The notes: a model not told the origin generated them from the letters alone. DNA of 64,000 nt from Asticcacaulis excentricus CB 48 (GCF_000175215.2 NC_014816.1:2353001-2417000), one strand, 5' to 3'. Positions 1 through 9,400 are shown, counted from the stretch's first letter. Numbers and translations are program-made.

Positions 1-232
1 ACGATATCAGTCAGACAGGGCAATGGGCTGTGAGGACTTTATTTTTGAAAGGGCACTCGAAATTCTCGAGGCGTTTTTTCGGTCGCTTCGCCGGGCGGCG
101 TCATGCCCGGGACGGGTCTGAGCACACGATCCAAATCATAGCCCGCAATGGGGTCAGGTGCGCTGAAGAGGGTCTTTAGACAAACTCAGGCATTGCGGCC
201 AGCCTATTGGGGTAAATACAAGCGGCTGTTGA
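1..232. other. Left edge, no gene supported
   Basis: No reading frame here looks like a recognisable protein. A plus-strand frame stays open from base 3 to a stop near 180, but its translation is arginine-rich, low in information and has no start inside the window. It could be the tail of a gene outside the window or chance. A short GC-rich inverted stretch around 85-112 is the only structure seen. Confidence 0.3.
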
Positions 233-553
233 TCAGATCACGCTCTCCCGGACCCAACGGGCATAATCCGTACTCGCCTTGTCCACACGACACATAAGGA
301 TTTCGGGGACCTCGTAGCTGTGATGCTGTTTAATGAAGGCCTCAACAGCGTCTAGCTTTGCTTCTGTCGTTTTGATGTCCACATGCGTTTCATCGTCCCG
401 TTGAAGGACGCCCTGCCAGACATAGTGCGAGCAGACAGGCCGTAGCTGAACGCAGGCACCAAGACCCTGTTCAAGGAGGCCCCGGGCCAGGTGCTCAGCT
501 TCTTCCCGGGCGGCACAGGTCGTCGATACGATGTAAAGAGTGTCCACTTCCAT
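233..553 (-). CDS. cutA: CutA-family divalent-cation tolerance protein
   Basis: A 106-residue cytoplasmic protein, the normal size for CutA1, which forms trimers with a ferredoxin-like fold and is linked to copper and other divalent-cation tolerance. The family signature is clear: an N-terminal beta strand (DTLYIVSTTC), the segment GLGACVQLRPVCSHYVWQG, a DDETHVDIKTT strand, and the C-terminal SYEVPEILMCRV plus a Y-x-x-W-V end. The ATG start is preceded directly by GAGGAG. It lies 82 bases downstream of the SNF2 gene on the same strand and may be cotranscribed with it. The biochemical role of CutA is still loosely defined in the family. Confidence 0.93.
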   Translation of the reverse strand: MEVDTLYIVSTTCAAREEAEHLARGLLEQGLGACVQLRPVCSHYVWQGVLQRDDETHVDIKTTEAKLDAVEAFIKQHHSYEVPEILMCRVDKASTDYARWVRESVI

Positions 554-635
554 CTCTCCTCATTGGCGGTCTTATCAAAGCCCATAGTCGCGAGCTCTAC
601 CTTTTTCGTCGATCGAACCGCCCGCAAAACCACGC

Positions 636-3600
636 TTACGCAAAAAGCGCTTCAATATCGGCGTCTGTGAGCCTTTCAACCATGTCCGCGTCTTCATCAA
701 AAAGCGCGTGTGACAAGGCCTGTTTCCTGGCCTTCATTTCGTCCATCTTATCTTCAATCGTTCCCTCCGCGCACAGACGATACACGAAGACCGGCTTGTC
801 CTGGCCGATACGGTAGGCGCGATCAATGGCCTGAGCCTCCACCGCCGGGTTCCACCACGGATCATAGAGGATCACCGTATCGGCACTGGTGAGGTTAAGT
901 CCCGTACCCCCCGCTTTAAGGCTGATGAGAAAGATCGGATTGTCGCCAGATTGAAACGCATCGACTTCTTTTTTGCGATTTTGCGTTTTGCCCGTCAGTA
1001 TGCCGTAGCCCAGGCCCGCCTTATCGAGGCGGGCGGCAATCAGATCGAGCATGCTCGTGAACTGAGAGAAGATGATGAGGCGACGCCCCTCCTCAGCAAG
1101 TGCCGTTACCATCTCCATCAGCCGATCAAGTTTGGCAGACGGCGCATCCTCTGTACCATCGATCTTGAGTAAGGAGGGGTCACAGCAGACCTGGCGCAGT
1201 TTCAATAAGGCGTCGAGCACAATGATGTGGCTTTTCGCGAGGCCTCTCTCAGCGATGGCTTTGCGAACCTGCGTGTGAAGGCTCAGACGGATGGTGTCAT
1301 AAAGATCGCGCTGCTTGCCTGTCAGCGTGATCCGTTCAATGATATCCGATTTCGGAGGCAGCTCTTTTGCCACATCGGCTTTTGTGCGCCTCAGAAGGAA
1401 AGGCCTGACGCGCCGGACAAGAAGCCTCTTTATTTCCTCATTTCTGGTTTTTTCGATGGGTGTTCGAAACTCACGCGCAAAGCGGGTCGCGTCACCTAAG
1501 AACCCCGGATTCACAAAATCCATCAACGACCACAATTCACCCAGATGGTTTTCCATCGGCGTGCCACTCAGGCAAAAGCGATGCGGGGCCTCAAGAGATC
1601 GGATGTGCCTTGTGGTCGCGGCATTAGCATTCTTGATGGCCTGAGCCTCATCCAGAATGATTGCAAACCACGCGTTTGATTTCAGCCACTCATGGTCTCT
1701 CACCACAAGCGGATAGGTCGTTATGACCACATCACTTTCAGGGACCTGTTCGAGCAGGTCCTGACGCGATTTGCCATGCAGGACGGTAAGCTTCAAGCCG
1801 GGGGCGAACCTCGCCGCCTCGGCCGTCCAGTTACCCACCAGGCTTGTCGGCATAATGATGAGTGCGGGTTTTTCGAGGCGCCCGTCCGCCTTTTCTTTTG
1901 CCAGAAACGCCAGGACCTGCACGGTTTTTCCAAGCCCCATATCGTCAGCGAGGATTCCGCCAAGTCCCGTTTCCCGAAGGGCATTCAGCCACGCGACGCC
2001 CGTTTCTTGGTAGGGTCTGAGCGTCGCATTGAACGTATCTGGCAAGGTCACTGGCCTGAGAGTGGACGGCTCGACCAGGGCGCGATAGGAGGCCCGAAGC
2101 GCATCTTTGTCGCGCTGTGAAAGCGCACTGTCTGATCCGAAATCGAGAAATATCCGTGCGGCTTTCGCAATTCTGAGCCTGCCGTTCTTTGCCAGCTCAA
2201 ACGCGCCCAGTCGCAGTTCATGCAGCGACAATATCAAAGGCAAAAGTCTGCCGACTGCCACACTGAAATAGCGGCCGGCGGCGTTTTTGAAATAGATCGG
2301 CTCGTCGCCTTCAGACAGGGCTTTTAAGTCTTCGATCTGAAACGTCGGGTTTTTGATAAGATCAGCCAGAAGCGGGGCGAGATCCACCCTTTCGCCATCC
2401 ACATCGATGCCCGCGTGAAGCTCAAGCCAGTCAATGCCTGAGCTTTCATTCAGGTCAAATGAGAGTTCCCCGCGCGACGTCGCGAGCTGATAGGGGAAAT
2501 CCTCATCAAAATGGATTTCGATCCCCAGGGCCTTTAGGCGCGGCAGATCGTTTTCAAGGAACCAAAGCCACGCGTCAGGTGTCTCGAAGCTGTAGTGTCC
2601 ATCGAAGGTGCTACTTAGCTCAGGATAAAGGATGGGAGCGAGTTCTGCACCCGTCGCCTCAAGCGCATCTATGACGTCTTTCTCGACTTCTTTAAATCGT
2701 GTCGCTCGAATGAAGCGGGCATCTTTGACGACCTCAAGCGTGCCGGCCGGATCAAACTTAAGGCTGCGCCATAATCGAGAAATCTCACCGTAGCGAAACG
2801 AGACTTCAAGCACGGGGATCCTGTCGGCCCCTGGCAAAGGACTCCACCCTCTCGGTTTTACCTTTGCTGTGGTGAAACTGAAGCGGGCGTTTGGTGGGGC
2901 ATGGCTCTCCAGGGGCGGCAACAAAGCTTTAGGTGCCAGCGCTAAGGCTTGAGGAAAGGCCTTCTGCAAAGCTTGGGAAACTAACGGCGCGTGTTCGGGT
3001 CTTAAGGCTGGCGCTCTCAGAAACGCCCTTGCCTGGGCGGGGTTTAGGGGTAGCTCAATGCGACCAACAAGTGCGTTTTCAACATCCACATAGACGGGTG
3101 GTTCGGTGTCGAAAGCGGTTGCCTGGTCCACCAGGAGTCTGGGATGCAGATGTTTATCAGAGGCACTGAGCTCCCAGTCGATCCGCCCATTGCGAGGAGC
3201 ACCCATAGCAAACACCGGACCTAATTCTTCCCAGTAGAGACGTCCGGTCTCCACCAGACGCTGCAACATTGAGAAGTCCGCAACTTTCAAATTCAAAGGC
3301 GAGTACGCATAGGTATGGCTATGTGTGGCCTGATTAAGCGCCTCATAGAGTTTCACATCAGAATCGAGGATGTAGGCGGGCCGGCGCCAGTTTGCGGCGC
3401 GATCAAAATTAGCCCGCTCAAGCCGGGCAGAAAAGACGCCAGACTTATTCAGGCGCGCTGACTTTATAGACACACGCAATTCCGGTGTCCGTACGCCGCC
3501 GCCACTGGACGAGAGAATGTAAACGACGCGCTGATTGATGGTGTCAGGATAGGTATCGGGGGCTTCAAGCCGGGCCAGGTCTTCAATCCACTGCCTCGCA

Positions 3601-3959
3601 GAAAGCGGAAGCTCCGGTGCCTCAGCTCCGTTTGTCTCATCGGAAGGGACACCCTCAGATCCCTCCCCCTCGCTAGATGCAAAGTACGCGATCACAGCCG
3701 CGACGGCGTGCTTGCAGTTATACTGAACCGGACATGTGCATTCGGCGGTGAACTGCGGGGGTGAGACCCGAAACCCCCGCATACTGACCTCGACACGATA
3801 GTCGGTTTTGCCAGAGCCCCGCACGCGTGCCTCCAGCCAGTCCCCCATCAATTGCGTCGATAGCACGCGCCCCTCAAGTCGATAGGTCAGGCCGCGTTTA
3901 TAGGTCTCCTGACCGACAGAACGGGCCATCAGGTTAGACGCGACCATCTTCAGGGACAT
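636..3959 (-). CDS. SWIM zinc-finger SNF2-family helicase
   Basis: A 1107-residue SNF2-type, DNA-dependent ATPase. Near the N terminus (residues 74-84) is a CxCx5CxH SWIM zinc finger, expected to bind DNA or protein. The C-terminal half is the SNF2 motor: Walker A in DDMGLGKT at about residue 670, Walker B in LDEAQ at about 770, motif III in SGTPMENHLGELW, and the helicase-C motifs GGTGLNLTSAD and QAIDRAYRIGQ. The region between (about 100-620) is not recognised beyond being typical for long bacterial SWIM-SNF2 proteins. Bacterial members are linked to transcription recycling, DNA repair or phage defence, but nothing here decides between these. The start is ATG. No defence genes are adjacent. 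Confidence 0.9.
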   Translation of the reverse strand: MSLKMVASNLMARSVGQETYKRGLTYRLEGRVLSTQLMGDWLEARVRGSGKTDYRVEVSMRGFRVSPPQFTAECTCPVQYNCKHAVAAVIAYFASSEGEGSEGVPSDETNGAEAPELPLSARQWIEDLARLEAPDTYPDTINQRVVYILSSSGGGVRTPELRVSIKSARLNKSGVFSARLERANFDRAANWRRPAYILDSDVKLYEALNQATHSHTYAYSPLNLKVADFSMLQRLVETGRLYWEELGPVFAMGAPRNGRIDWELSASDKHLHPRLLVDQATAFDTEPPVYVDVENALVGRIELPLNPAQARAFLRAPALRPEHAPLVSQALQKAFPQALALAPKALLPPLESHAPPNARFSFTTAKVKPRGWSPLPGADRIPVLEVSFRYGEISRLWRSLKFDPAGTLEVVKDARFIRATRFKEVEKDVIDALEATGAELAPILYPELSSTFDGHYSFETPDAWLWFLENDLPRLKALGIEIHFDEDFPYQLATSRGELSFDLNESSGIDWLELHAGIDVDGERVDLAPLLADLIKNPTFQIEDLKALSEGDEPIYFKNAAGRYFSVAVGRLLPLILSLHELRLGAFELAKNGRLRIAKAARIFLDFGSDSALSQRDKDALRASYRALVEPSTLRPVTLPDTFNATLRPYQETGVAWLNALRETGLGGILADDMGLGKTVQVLAFLAKEKADGRLEKPALIIMPTSLVGNWTAEAARFAPGLKLTVLHGKSRQDLLEQVPESDVVITTYPLVVRDHEWLKSNAWFAIILDEAQAIKNANAATTRHIRSLEAPHRFCLSGTPMENHLGELWSLMDFVNPGFLGDATRFAREFRTPIEKTRNEEIKRLLVRRVRPFLLRRTKADVAKELPPKSDIIERITLTGKQRDLYDTIRLSLHTQVRKAIAERGLAKSHIIVLDALLKLRQVCCDPSLLKIDGTEDAPSAKLDRLMEMVTALAEEGRRLIIFSQFTSMLDLIAARLDKAGLGYGILTGKTQNRKKEVDAFQSGDNPIFLISLKAGGTGLNLTSADTVILYDPWWNPAVEAQAIDRAYRIGQDKPVFVYRLCAEGTIEDKMDEMKARKQALSHALFDEDADMVERLTDADIEALFA

Positions 3960-4422
3960 TTAGAATCTCCGCGGGGGTTAGCCCAGGCATCTTAGAGGAA
4001 TGGGGGGTATTGCAGAACCCGCAAATGCAGTCGCAACAGAGGCGGAGCTTTACGACCCACTCGAGAAACTGACGCCAATCCTGTCGAGACGCTCCCGAGG
4101 ACGATACGGCAACAGCTTGCCGGTAGCCCCTCCGAAACTGACATAAGGCTATTCAACAACGTGACGCAGGGCCGGTGCGCAGGTCCAGTATGGCCGCGCG
4201 AGGCCCACTCCCTCACTCTCGGCTAAATACACCTCTGCGCAAGTATGTCGGCCGAGAGCCAGGGTTCAAATACGGGGAAGGCCTTCCCCGCATTCTGGCT
4301 GCAGATGTTACACCGGAACGCTCGGGCAGTCAGGGCGCACTGGCAGAAAATCTTGGCTAAAGTTTCAAGTAGTCATACATGGCCTATAAAAATCTATATC
4401 CGATCATATTTGGACGATTAAT
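3960..4422. other. Intergenic region between SNF2 and hipBA remnant
   Basis: No convincing gene. Short frames on both strands show no recognisable product. It should hold the divergent promoters of the SNF2 gene (minus) and the hipB-like gene (plus). The AT-rich stretch 4370-4422 just before the hipB-like start contains TATCC-like and TGGA-like half-sites that resemble, but do not match exactly, the two-fold operator used by HipB proteins. Confidence 0.4.
4273..4290. repeat. Perfect 18-bp palindrome
   Basis: CGGGGAAGGCCTTCCCCG reads the same on both strands. It lies about 130 bases before the hipB-like gene and over 300 bases before the SNF2 gene. It could be a protein-binding site or a cruciform remnant. 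No T-run follows, so it is not an intrinsic terminator. Confidence 0.45.
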
Positions 4423-4905
4423 ATGGGATCGCCGAAGGCAAAGTTAGCTCTTGAACGGCTAGGACAGGATATCCGCAACGCGCGCCTGCGGCGTCGCATC
4501 ACCGTTGCAGATCTCGCTTTGCGTTCGGGGACCTCGCCAAGTTCCATCGCGCGTCTTGAACAGGGCGATCCGAGCGTTGCCATCGGAACGCATGCTGATG
4601 TTCTGGTTGTACTTGGCCTTCTGGGGCGGCTCTCTGACCTGATCGATATCCGCAAGGACGATCTGGGACTGGCACTGACAGTCGTGCAAGGACCGCGCCG
4701 GGGCCGCTCCTTCGCCACAAGGCTGAAAATCAGGAGGCTCAGACTGAGGAAAACCAGGATCGGCGGGATATCGCACACCCTGACGGGATCTCCTTCTGAT
4801 GTCAAATTTTGTCGCTCAGGTTGCGCTTGGCGAAGGCCGGACATCGGTGGGCCAGTTGCGTTTCCCCCATATCGCGCCCCGCCAATTCTCGACCTTCGCC
4901 TATGA
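4423..4905 (+). CDS. HipB-like XRE-family regulator, probable 3' frameshift
   Basis: The first ~85 residues are a helix-turn-helix of the XRE/Cro type: LGQDIRNARLRRRITVADLALRSGTS, then SSIARLEQGDPSVAIGTHADVLVVLGL, as in HipB-type antitoxins that pair with HipA kinases. The tail in this frame (after about residue 85) is basic, cysteine-containing and unlike the family. In the frame that would follow a one-base change near 4680-4700, the protein would instead end in an acidic tail (KAENQEAQTEENQDRR) at a TGA at 4797-4799 that overlaps the hipA start as TGATG, the classic coupled arrangement. I infer that an indel has damaged the gene; a sequencing difference is the alternative. Confidence 0.6.
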   Translation: MGSPKAKLALERLGQDIRNARLRRRITVADLALRSGTSPSSIARLEQGDPSVAIGTHADVLVVLGLLGRLSDLIDIRKDDLGLALTVVQGPRRGRSFATRLKIRRLRLRKTRIGGISHTLTGSPSDVKFCRSGCAWRRPDIGGPVAFPPYRAPPILDLRL

Positions 4906-5092
4906 CGCCGAATGGAATGATAAACCACACGCCTTCGCTATACAGCCTGATTTTCCTCTTGAGTCCGGTCCGTTTCACACATCCGGCCAACCCGGCAACA
5001 TGCGCGACGCTTTGGTAGGCGCGTTCGCGGACGGCGCCCGAGGGAATAGGCGCCCTACGGCCATTGCTGATTGCCGTGCAGCAGGCGTATGA
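4799..5092 (+). pseudogene. HipA-like kinase remnant (N-terminal only)
   Basis: The first ~70 residues match the N-terminal domain of HipA-family toxin kinases: LGEGRTSVGQLRF, RQFSTFAYDAEW, FAIQPDFPLESGPFHTSGQ, then MRDALVGAFADGA. Full-length HipA proteins run beyond 400 residues and carry a Ser/Thr-kinase domain, which is absent. After the FADGA segment the frame loses similarity and stops at 5092, and a neighbouring frame briefly looks more HipA-like, so small indels plus a truncation are likely. It overlaps the ParE-type gene on the other strand, which may mark the breakpoint. Not expected to be a functional toxin. Confidence 0.7.
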
Positions 5093-5336
5093 CCTCTACG
5101 ATCTTATACCGCTTTTTCACACGATACACTGCGATAAACGCTGTGCCCTGGATGACAAGCTCGCGAGTGGTCTTCATACGACCGGTGCGGCCCATTTCTG
5201 GAAAGTTCGCATGGGCACTTACCTGGTCGGTAATCAGCTCGTCTTGATCGACTGCAGCGGAAGGGTTCCGCTCCGCGATGTAGTCGATGTTCCGGTCGAG
5301 GTCATCGAGAGCATCCTGTAACCAGACTACGATCAA
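5055..5336 (-). CDS. RelE/ParE-family toxin
   Basis: A 93-residue protein of the RelE/ParE fold: N-terminal VWLQDALDDLDRNIDYIAERNPSAA helical hairpin, then FPEMGRTGRMKTTRELVIQGTAFIAVYRVKKRYKIVEVIRLLHGNQQWP, the usual ParE-type strand order ending in the L-L-H-x-x-Q-x-W motif. ParE members poison DNA gyrase and RelE members cut mRNA at the ribosome; the sequence looks closer to ParE. The start is TTG inside a TTGA overlap with the stop of the upstream antitoxin gene, which implies translational coupling. Confidence 0.85.
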   Translation of the reverse strand: MIVVWLQDALDDLDRNIDYIAERNPSAAVDQDELITDQVSAHANFPEMGRTGRMKTTRELVIQGTAFIAVYRVKKRYKIVEVIRLLHGNQQWP

Positions 5337-5803
5337 GCCTTAGCCCCCGCACGTGCCAAGAGCTCTATTCGTCTGGCGGCCCTCATTGCTTCCACGTCTT
5401 CGTGGCTTACCCAGACCGCATTCGAGGAATCGGCAGCTTTGAGCCCTTTAGCGACTTCCTGCCGGAACCATCTGTCATGCGAGGCGGCTTCGTGGGCTTC
5501 TTTAAGTGCGACGGAGCGGTCGGGGCGCGTGTTGCCCCCCTTCTTGTAGCCCGCAGTTTCCACCCCAAATGCCTCGATGCCTAACTTTCTAAGATAGTCA
5601 ATCAGGGTATCAATCTTCTTGAACACCCTGGGTTCGGATTTGCGTTGAACTGAGAGTATATAGAATTTTCCAGCCTTGACGCGCACGACCACCTCCCAGC
5701 CGCCTTCACAGCCCACAACCCGTGCCTCTTTTACTGCGCCGTTTTCGACGAGCTGGATAAGGTGGTTGTGGTCAATGCTGCCGTCGATGACGAGAGAAGC
5801 CAT
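5333..5803 (-). CDS. Antitoxin partner of the ParE-type toxin
   Basis: About 156 residues, upstream of and overlapping the toxin gene by four bases. The C-terminal part (RSVALKEAHEAASHDRWFRQEVAKGLKAADSSNAVWVSHEDVEAMRAARRIELLARA) is the element seen in many short toxin-antitoxin antitoxins, here fused to an N-terminal domain (residues 1-75) rich in strands. I chose ATG at 5803 (protein starting MASLVIDG) because TTGGAGA lies 5-6 bases before it; a TTG at 5815 falls inside that ribosome-binding site. Likely binds both the toxin and the operon promoter, as usual in the family. The N-terminal domain is longer than in a typical ParD and I cannot name it. Confidence 0.75.
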   Translation of the reverse strand: MASLVIDGSIDHNHLIQLVENGAVKEARVVGCEGGWEVVVRVKAGKFYILSVQRKSEPRVFKKIDTLIDYLRKLGIEAFGVETAGYKKGGNTRPDRSVALKEAHEAASHDRWFRQEVAKGLKAADSSNAVWVSHEDVEAMRAARRIELLARAGAKA

Positions 5804-6105
5804 ATCATTCTCCAAATTTACTGTTCAAAGTGTAGTCAATTAATTATAGTTTGCAACGAAAATGGCGAGCTTTGCGACCGCCCACGCCTCCGAAAATCGA
5901 CAGTGGTTAGCACCCTAAGCTGGGCTGCCCGCAATAACCTGTCGTTCGAGAGTTAAAACCGGCGGCAATTTATTAACAGGCCTCTGTTACAAATCGACCT
6001 GCGTGCAAGGTTGTGACCATTGCCGTCGGGCGCAGAAGCCTCGTCAGAGGCGCACTGAACGGGTCACACCCGCTTGCGAAGACACCTCTAGAAGAGTTCG
6101 GTGTA

Positions 6106-7830
6106 ATGGTTCGAACTACCTTGCCTTCAGCCCATTGGTTGTCGCGCATTGCTTTAGTATGCGCCTTTTCGCTGCTCGCCGCCTGCGGCGGCGGCGGAGG
6201 TGGAGGCAGCACCGGTGGATCGGGGACAACAACGCCGGCGCCACCTGCCAGACCGACACAAGCCGAAGCCAGCCGGTTTCTTGCACAGGCCACTTTCGGC
6301 GCAAATGATGCGGACATTTCTGCAGTCACCTCAAGCGGCTATAGCGACTGGATCAATGCGCAAATGGCGTTGCCTCTAGGGCCTACGCACCTCTCTCAGA
6401 TGGATACGCGGCTTACCGCCCTTCAGGCGACAAACCCGAACGCCAGTTTAAACGCGAACCACTTTTACGAGACCTTTTATAATCAGGCAGTGACCGCGCC
6501 TGATCAGCTGAGACAACGGGTAAAGTTCGCCCTGTCTGAGATTTTTGTGACGTCACTGTCGGCCAGCAATATCAATGTCCGCACCAATGCGTCCTTCTAC
6601 GACATGCTGGGAAAAAACGCCTTTGGTAACTTCCGCACCCTTTTACAGGATGTGACCTACCATCCGGCGATGGGCCAGTATCTCACCTATCTTGCCAACC
6701 AAAAAGAGAATGCCTCGACTGGACGCAATCCGGATGAGAACTATGCGCGTGAGGTGATGCAGCTTTTTACCATTGACATTTATGAGCTCAATGCGGATGG
6801 CACCCTCAAAACCGACCTTTTCGGAAAGACCACGCCCACCTACTCAACGGCCGATATACAAGGCCTGGCTAAGGTGTTTACGGGGCTTTCCTGGTATCAT
6901 CCGACACCTACCAACTCGACATTTTTCGGAGGCAGCCGGGACGCCTCTTCCTATACCCGGGCGATGATTGGTTACCCCAATTATCACTCTGTGTCTGAGA
7001 AGACCTTCCTCGGCACGACAATCCCGGCGTCAGCGACGCCGAATGTCGATGGCGACCTGACGATCGCCATCGACACCCTGTTCAACCACCCAAACGTCGG
7101 CCCCTTTATATCGAAACAGCTCATCCAGCGACTGGTCACCTCTAACCCATCGCCCGACTACATTCGACGCGTCGCCGCGGTGTTCAACAACAATGGATCT
7201 GGTGTTCGCGGGGATATGGGTGCGGTGATCCGTGCGATTTTGCTCGACACCGAAGCGCGCACAGCCTCGAGTGATCCGGACTACGGAAAGCTTCGCGAGC
7301 CTGTGATCCGTCTCACCCATTTCCTGAGATCTTTTGAGGTAACGTCTACGAGCGGCAACTGGTCGATTGGATCGACCTCTGCTCAGACCTCCCTCAACCA
7401 GTCGCCGTTGACCTCACCTTCGGTATTCAATTTCTTTCGTCCCGGCTACATCCCGCCAAACACAAGCATAGGCGGCCGGAACAAGGTGGCGCCTGAAATG
7501 CAGATTTCGGATGAAGTCTCGACCGCGGCCTACGTCAACCTCATGATGAGCGCCATCAATACCGGGTTTAGCAGCGGGGACGTAAAGTCAGCCTATACCA
7601 AAGAACTGGCTGTTGCGAGCGATGCCACCGCTTTGACTGAGCGCATGAATCTCCTGCTGTTTGCAGGCCTCATGTCCGATACGCTCAAGACCAAAATTGT
7701 CACAGCGGTCAACACCGTCACCATACCCGCTTCCGGGACGACGGCGCAGGTAGATGCCGCCAAACTCAATCGCGTTAAACTGGCCGTCCTATTGAGCATG
7801 GCCTCGCCAGAATACGTAGCCCAACGCTAA
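6106..7830 (+). CDS. DUF1800-family lipoprotein
   Basis: About 574 residues. The chosen ATG gives a signal peptide that ends in a lipobox (ALVCAFSLLAAC) followed by a glycine-rich linker, so the protein is probably an outer-membrane or periplasmic lipoprotein. A GTG 31 codons earlier is also in frame but would bury the signal. Family landmarks of DUF1800 are present: AEASRFLAQATFG, NYAREVMQLFTIDIYELN, LAKVFTGLSW, and HPNVGPFISKQLIQRLVTSNPSPDYIRRVAAVF. The biochemical role of DUF1800 is not established. It sits 22 bases before a DUF1501 gene, the standard partner, so the two form an operon and very likely act together in the envelope. Confidence 0.9.
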   Translation: MVRTTLPSAHWLSRIALVCAFSLLAACGGGGGGGSTGGSGTTTPAPPARPTQAEASRFLAQATFGANDADISAVTSSGYSDWINAQMALPLGPTHLSQMDTRLTALQATNPNASLNANHFYETFYNQAVTAPDQLRQRVKFALSEIFVTSLSASNINVRTNASFYDMLGKNAFGNFRTLLQDVTYHPAMGQYLTYLANQKENASTGRNPDENYAREVMQLFTIDIYELNADGTLKTDLFGKTTPTYSTADIQGLAKVFTGLSWYHPTPTNSTFFGGSRDASSYTRAMIGYPNYHSVSEKTFLGTTIPASATPNVDGDLTIAIDTLFNHPNVGPFISKQLIQRLVTSNPSPDYIRRVAAVFNNNGSGVRGDMGAVIRAILLDTEARTASSDPDYGKLREPVIRLTHFLRSFEVTSTSGNWSIGSTSAQTSLNQSPLTSPSVFNFFRPGYIPPNTSIGGRNKVAPEMQISDEVSTAAYVNLMMSAINTGFSSGDVKSAYTKELAVASDATALTERMNLLLFAGLMSDTLKTKIVTAVNTVTIPASGTTAQVDAAKLNRVKLAVLLSMASPEYVAQR

Positions 7831-7852
7831 CAGCGGCTCGAAGGATTTTCCT

Positions 7853-9400
7853 ATGACTTCACACATTGACCGCCGCGCGTTTCTACGACTGGGCATGGGC
7901 CTTGGCGGGCTCGCGACCGCCACCTCCTTTGGCTTGCAACTGGCGGCCGCCGGGTCCGCGGCAGGCCAAAGCGCGACGGACTATAAAGCCCTCGTCTGCA
8001 TATTCCTCTTCGGTGGGAATGACGCCAACAACATGGTTTTGCCCACGGACGCTGACTCGTGGGGCCGCTATTTTTCGGCTCGCAATCAAGGCGCCGGTCC
8101 TATCGCCCTTATGCCGGTGGGCACGGCCCCAACACCTGTGGGCCAGGTAAACAGCGTAACAGGACGCACCTCCGCCCTTGGAAAGCCGGAACACTGGGGA
8201 GGCGTCCTCGCAATTGCGCCCAAAACCGCACAAGCCATTCCGCAGAATACGAGTGCTACGACACGCACCTTTGGCCTTCATCCGTTAATGAGCGAAACGA
8301 AATCGCTTTTTGACCAGGGACGTCTGGCGGTTCTGGCCAACGTCGGAACATTGATCCAGCCGACAACAAAGGTGCAATTCAACGCCAAAAGCGTTCCCCT
8401 GCCTGTCAGCCTTTTTTCGCACAACGACCAGCAGTCAACCTGGCAGGCTGGCGCCACCGAGGGCGCCCGCACCGGTTGGGGTGGGCGAATGGGCGACCTG
8501 CTTATGAGCGTGAACGGACAGAACACAATCTTCACCGCTATAACGGCCGGCGGCACCGCTGTGTTTTTGTCGGGCCAGAATGTGCTTCAGTACCCCCTCT
8601 CAACCAACGCCTCACCCGCGGTTACGGTATCAGGTACGCTGGGCTCCTCACTCTTTGGCTCATCTCAGGCGCCCGCCGCACTCAAGGATATCATCCGGGA
8701 CTCAGTCACGTCATCCACTCTGGCAAATGATTACGGCGCGGTTGTAAACCGCAGTGTTGGTGCCTCAAGTGTGCTCAATGAGGTCTTCGGGCGCGCGGTC
8801 GTCACAGCCGTGCCCTCACCCCCCGCCTACACCAATCCGTCGACAGGCCAGACCGAGACCAATAGCCTCGCCTTGCAACTTCGCACCGTGGCACGGATGA
8901 TCGCCGCAGCGCCTGCCTTTGGATTGAAGCGCCAGGTGTTTATGGTGTCGCTGGGCGGATGGGACAGCCACGATAACCAAAATCGCGACCAGGCGAACAA
9001 CCTCTCGAAAGTGTCTCAAGCCCTCTCTTATTTCGACAGCGCGCTTGCCAACATCGGCGGCGTGGATATGCGCTCCAATGTAACCGCATTTACCGCATCG
9101 GACTTTTCACGCACGTACAGCACGAATGGCGATGGCACGGATCACGCCTGGGCGGGACCGCAACTCATAATGGGCGGCGCCGTAAAAGGCGGGGACATGT
9201 ACGGTCTTTACCCCACCGTCGGCATGGACATAAATGGATTTTCGAACCCCTACATGACGGGAGCGGCCTTTATCCCCACGACCTCGGTGGACCAGTATGC
9301 CGCAACGCTTGGAGGATGGTTCGGCGTCTCATCTTCCGATCTGAATACAATCTTTCCCAACCTGAAGAACTTTAACGAGCCAAATCTGGGCTTTGTTTAA
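7853..9400 (+). CDS. DUF1501-family Tat-exported protein
   Basis: 515 residues. It starts with a twin-arginine signal (DRRAFLRLG, then a hydrophobic stretch to about residue 35 and an AxG-type cleavage region), so it should be exported folded. DUF1501 proteins are related to the sulfatase/alkaline-phosphatase superfamily; visible motifs are CIFLFGGNDANNMVLP, VFMVSLGGWDSHDNQ, TAFTASDFSRTYSTNGDGTDHAWAG and MGGAVKGGDMYGLYP. The substrate is unknown. It is the second gene of the DUF1800-DUF1501 operon. Confidence 0.9.
   Translation: MTSHIDRRAFLRLGMGLGGLATATSFGLQLAAAGSAAGQSATDYKALVCIFLFGGNDANNMVLPTDADSWGRYFSARNQGAGPIALMPVGTAPTPVGQVNSVTGRTSALGKPEHWGGVLAIAPKTAQAIPQNTSATTRTFGLHPLMSETKSLFDQGRLAVLANVGTLIQPTTKVQFNAKSVPLPVSLFSHNDQQSTWQAGATEGARTGWGGRMGDLLMSVNGQNTIFTAITAGGTAVFLSGQNVLQYPLSTNASPAVTVSGTLGSSLFGSSQAPAALKDIIRDSVTSSTLANDYGAVVNRSVGASSVLNEVFGRAVVTAVPSPPAYTNPSTGQTETNSLALQLRTVARMIAAAPAFGLKRQVFMVSLGGWDSHDNQNRDQANNLSKVSQALSYFDSALANIGGVDMRSNVTAFTASDFSRTYSTNGDGTDHAWAGPQLIMGGAVKGGDMYGLYPTVGMDINGFSNPYMTGAAFIPTTSVDQYAATLGGWFGVSSSDLNTIFPNLKNFNEPNLGFV

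Noticed and set aside
3..180. Open plus-strand frame at the left edge
   Set aside because: No start, low-information arginine-rich translation and no family resemblance; chance is as likely as the end of a gene outside the window.
1692..2120. 142-residue plus-strand frame
   Set aside because: Antisense shadow of the strongly supported SNF2 gene.
4262..4290. TTCAAAT sequence resembling a tRNA T-loop
   Set aside because: The flanking bases do not form a five-base T-stem and no acceptor or anticodon arm is present.
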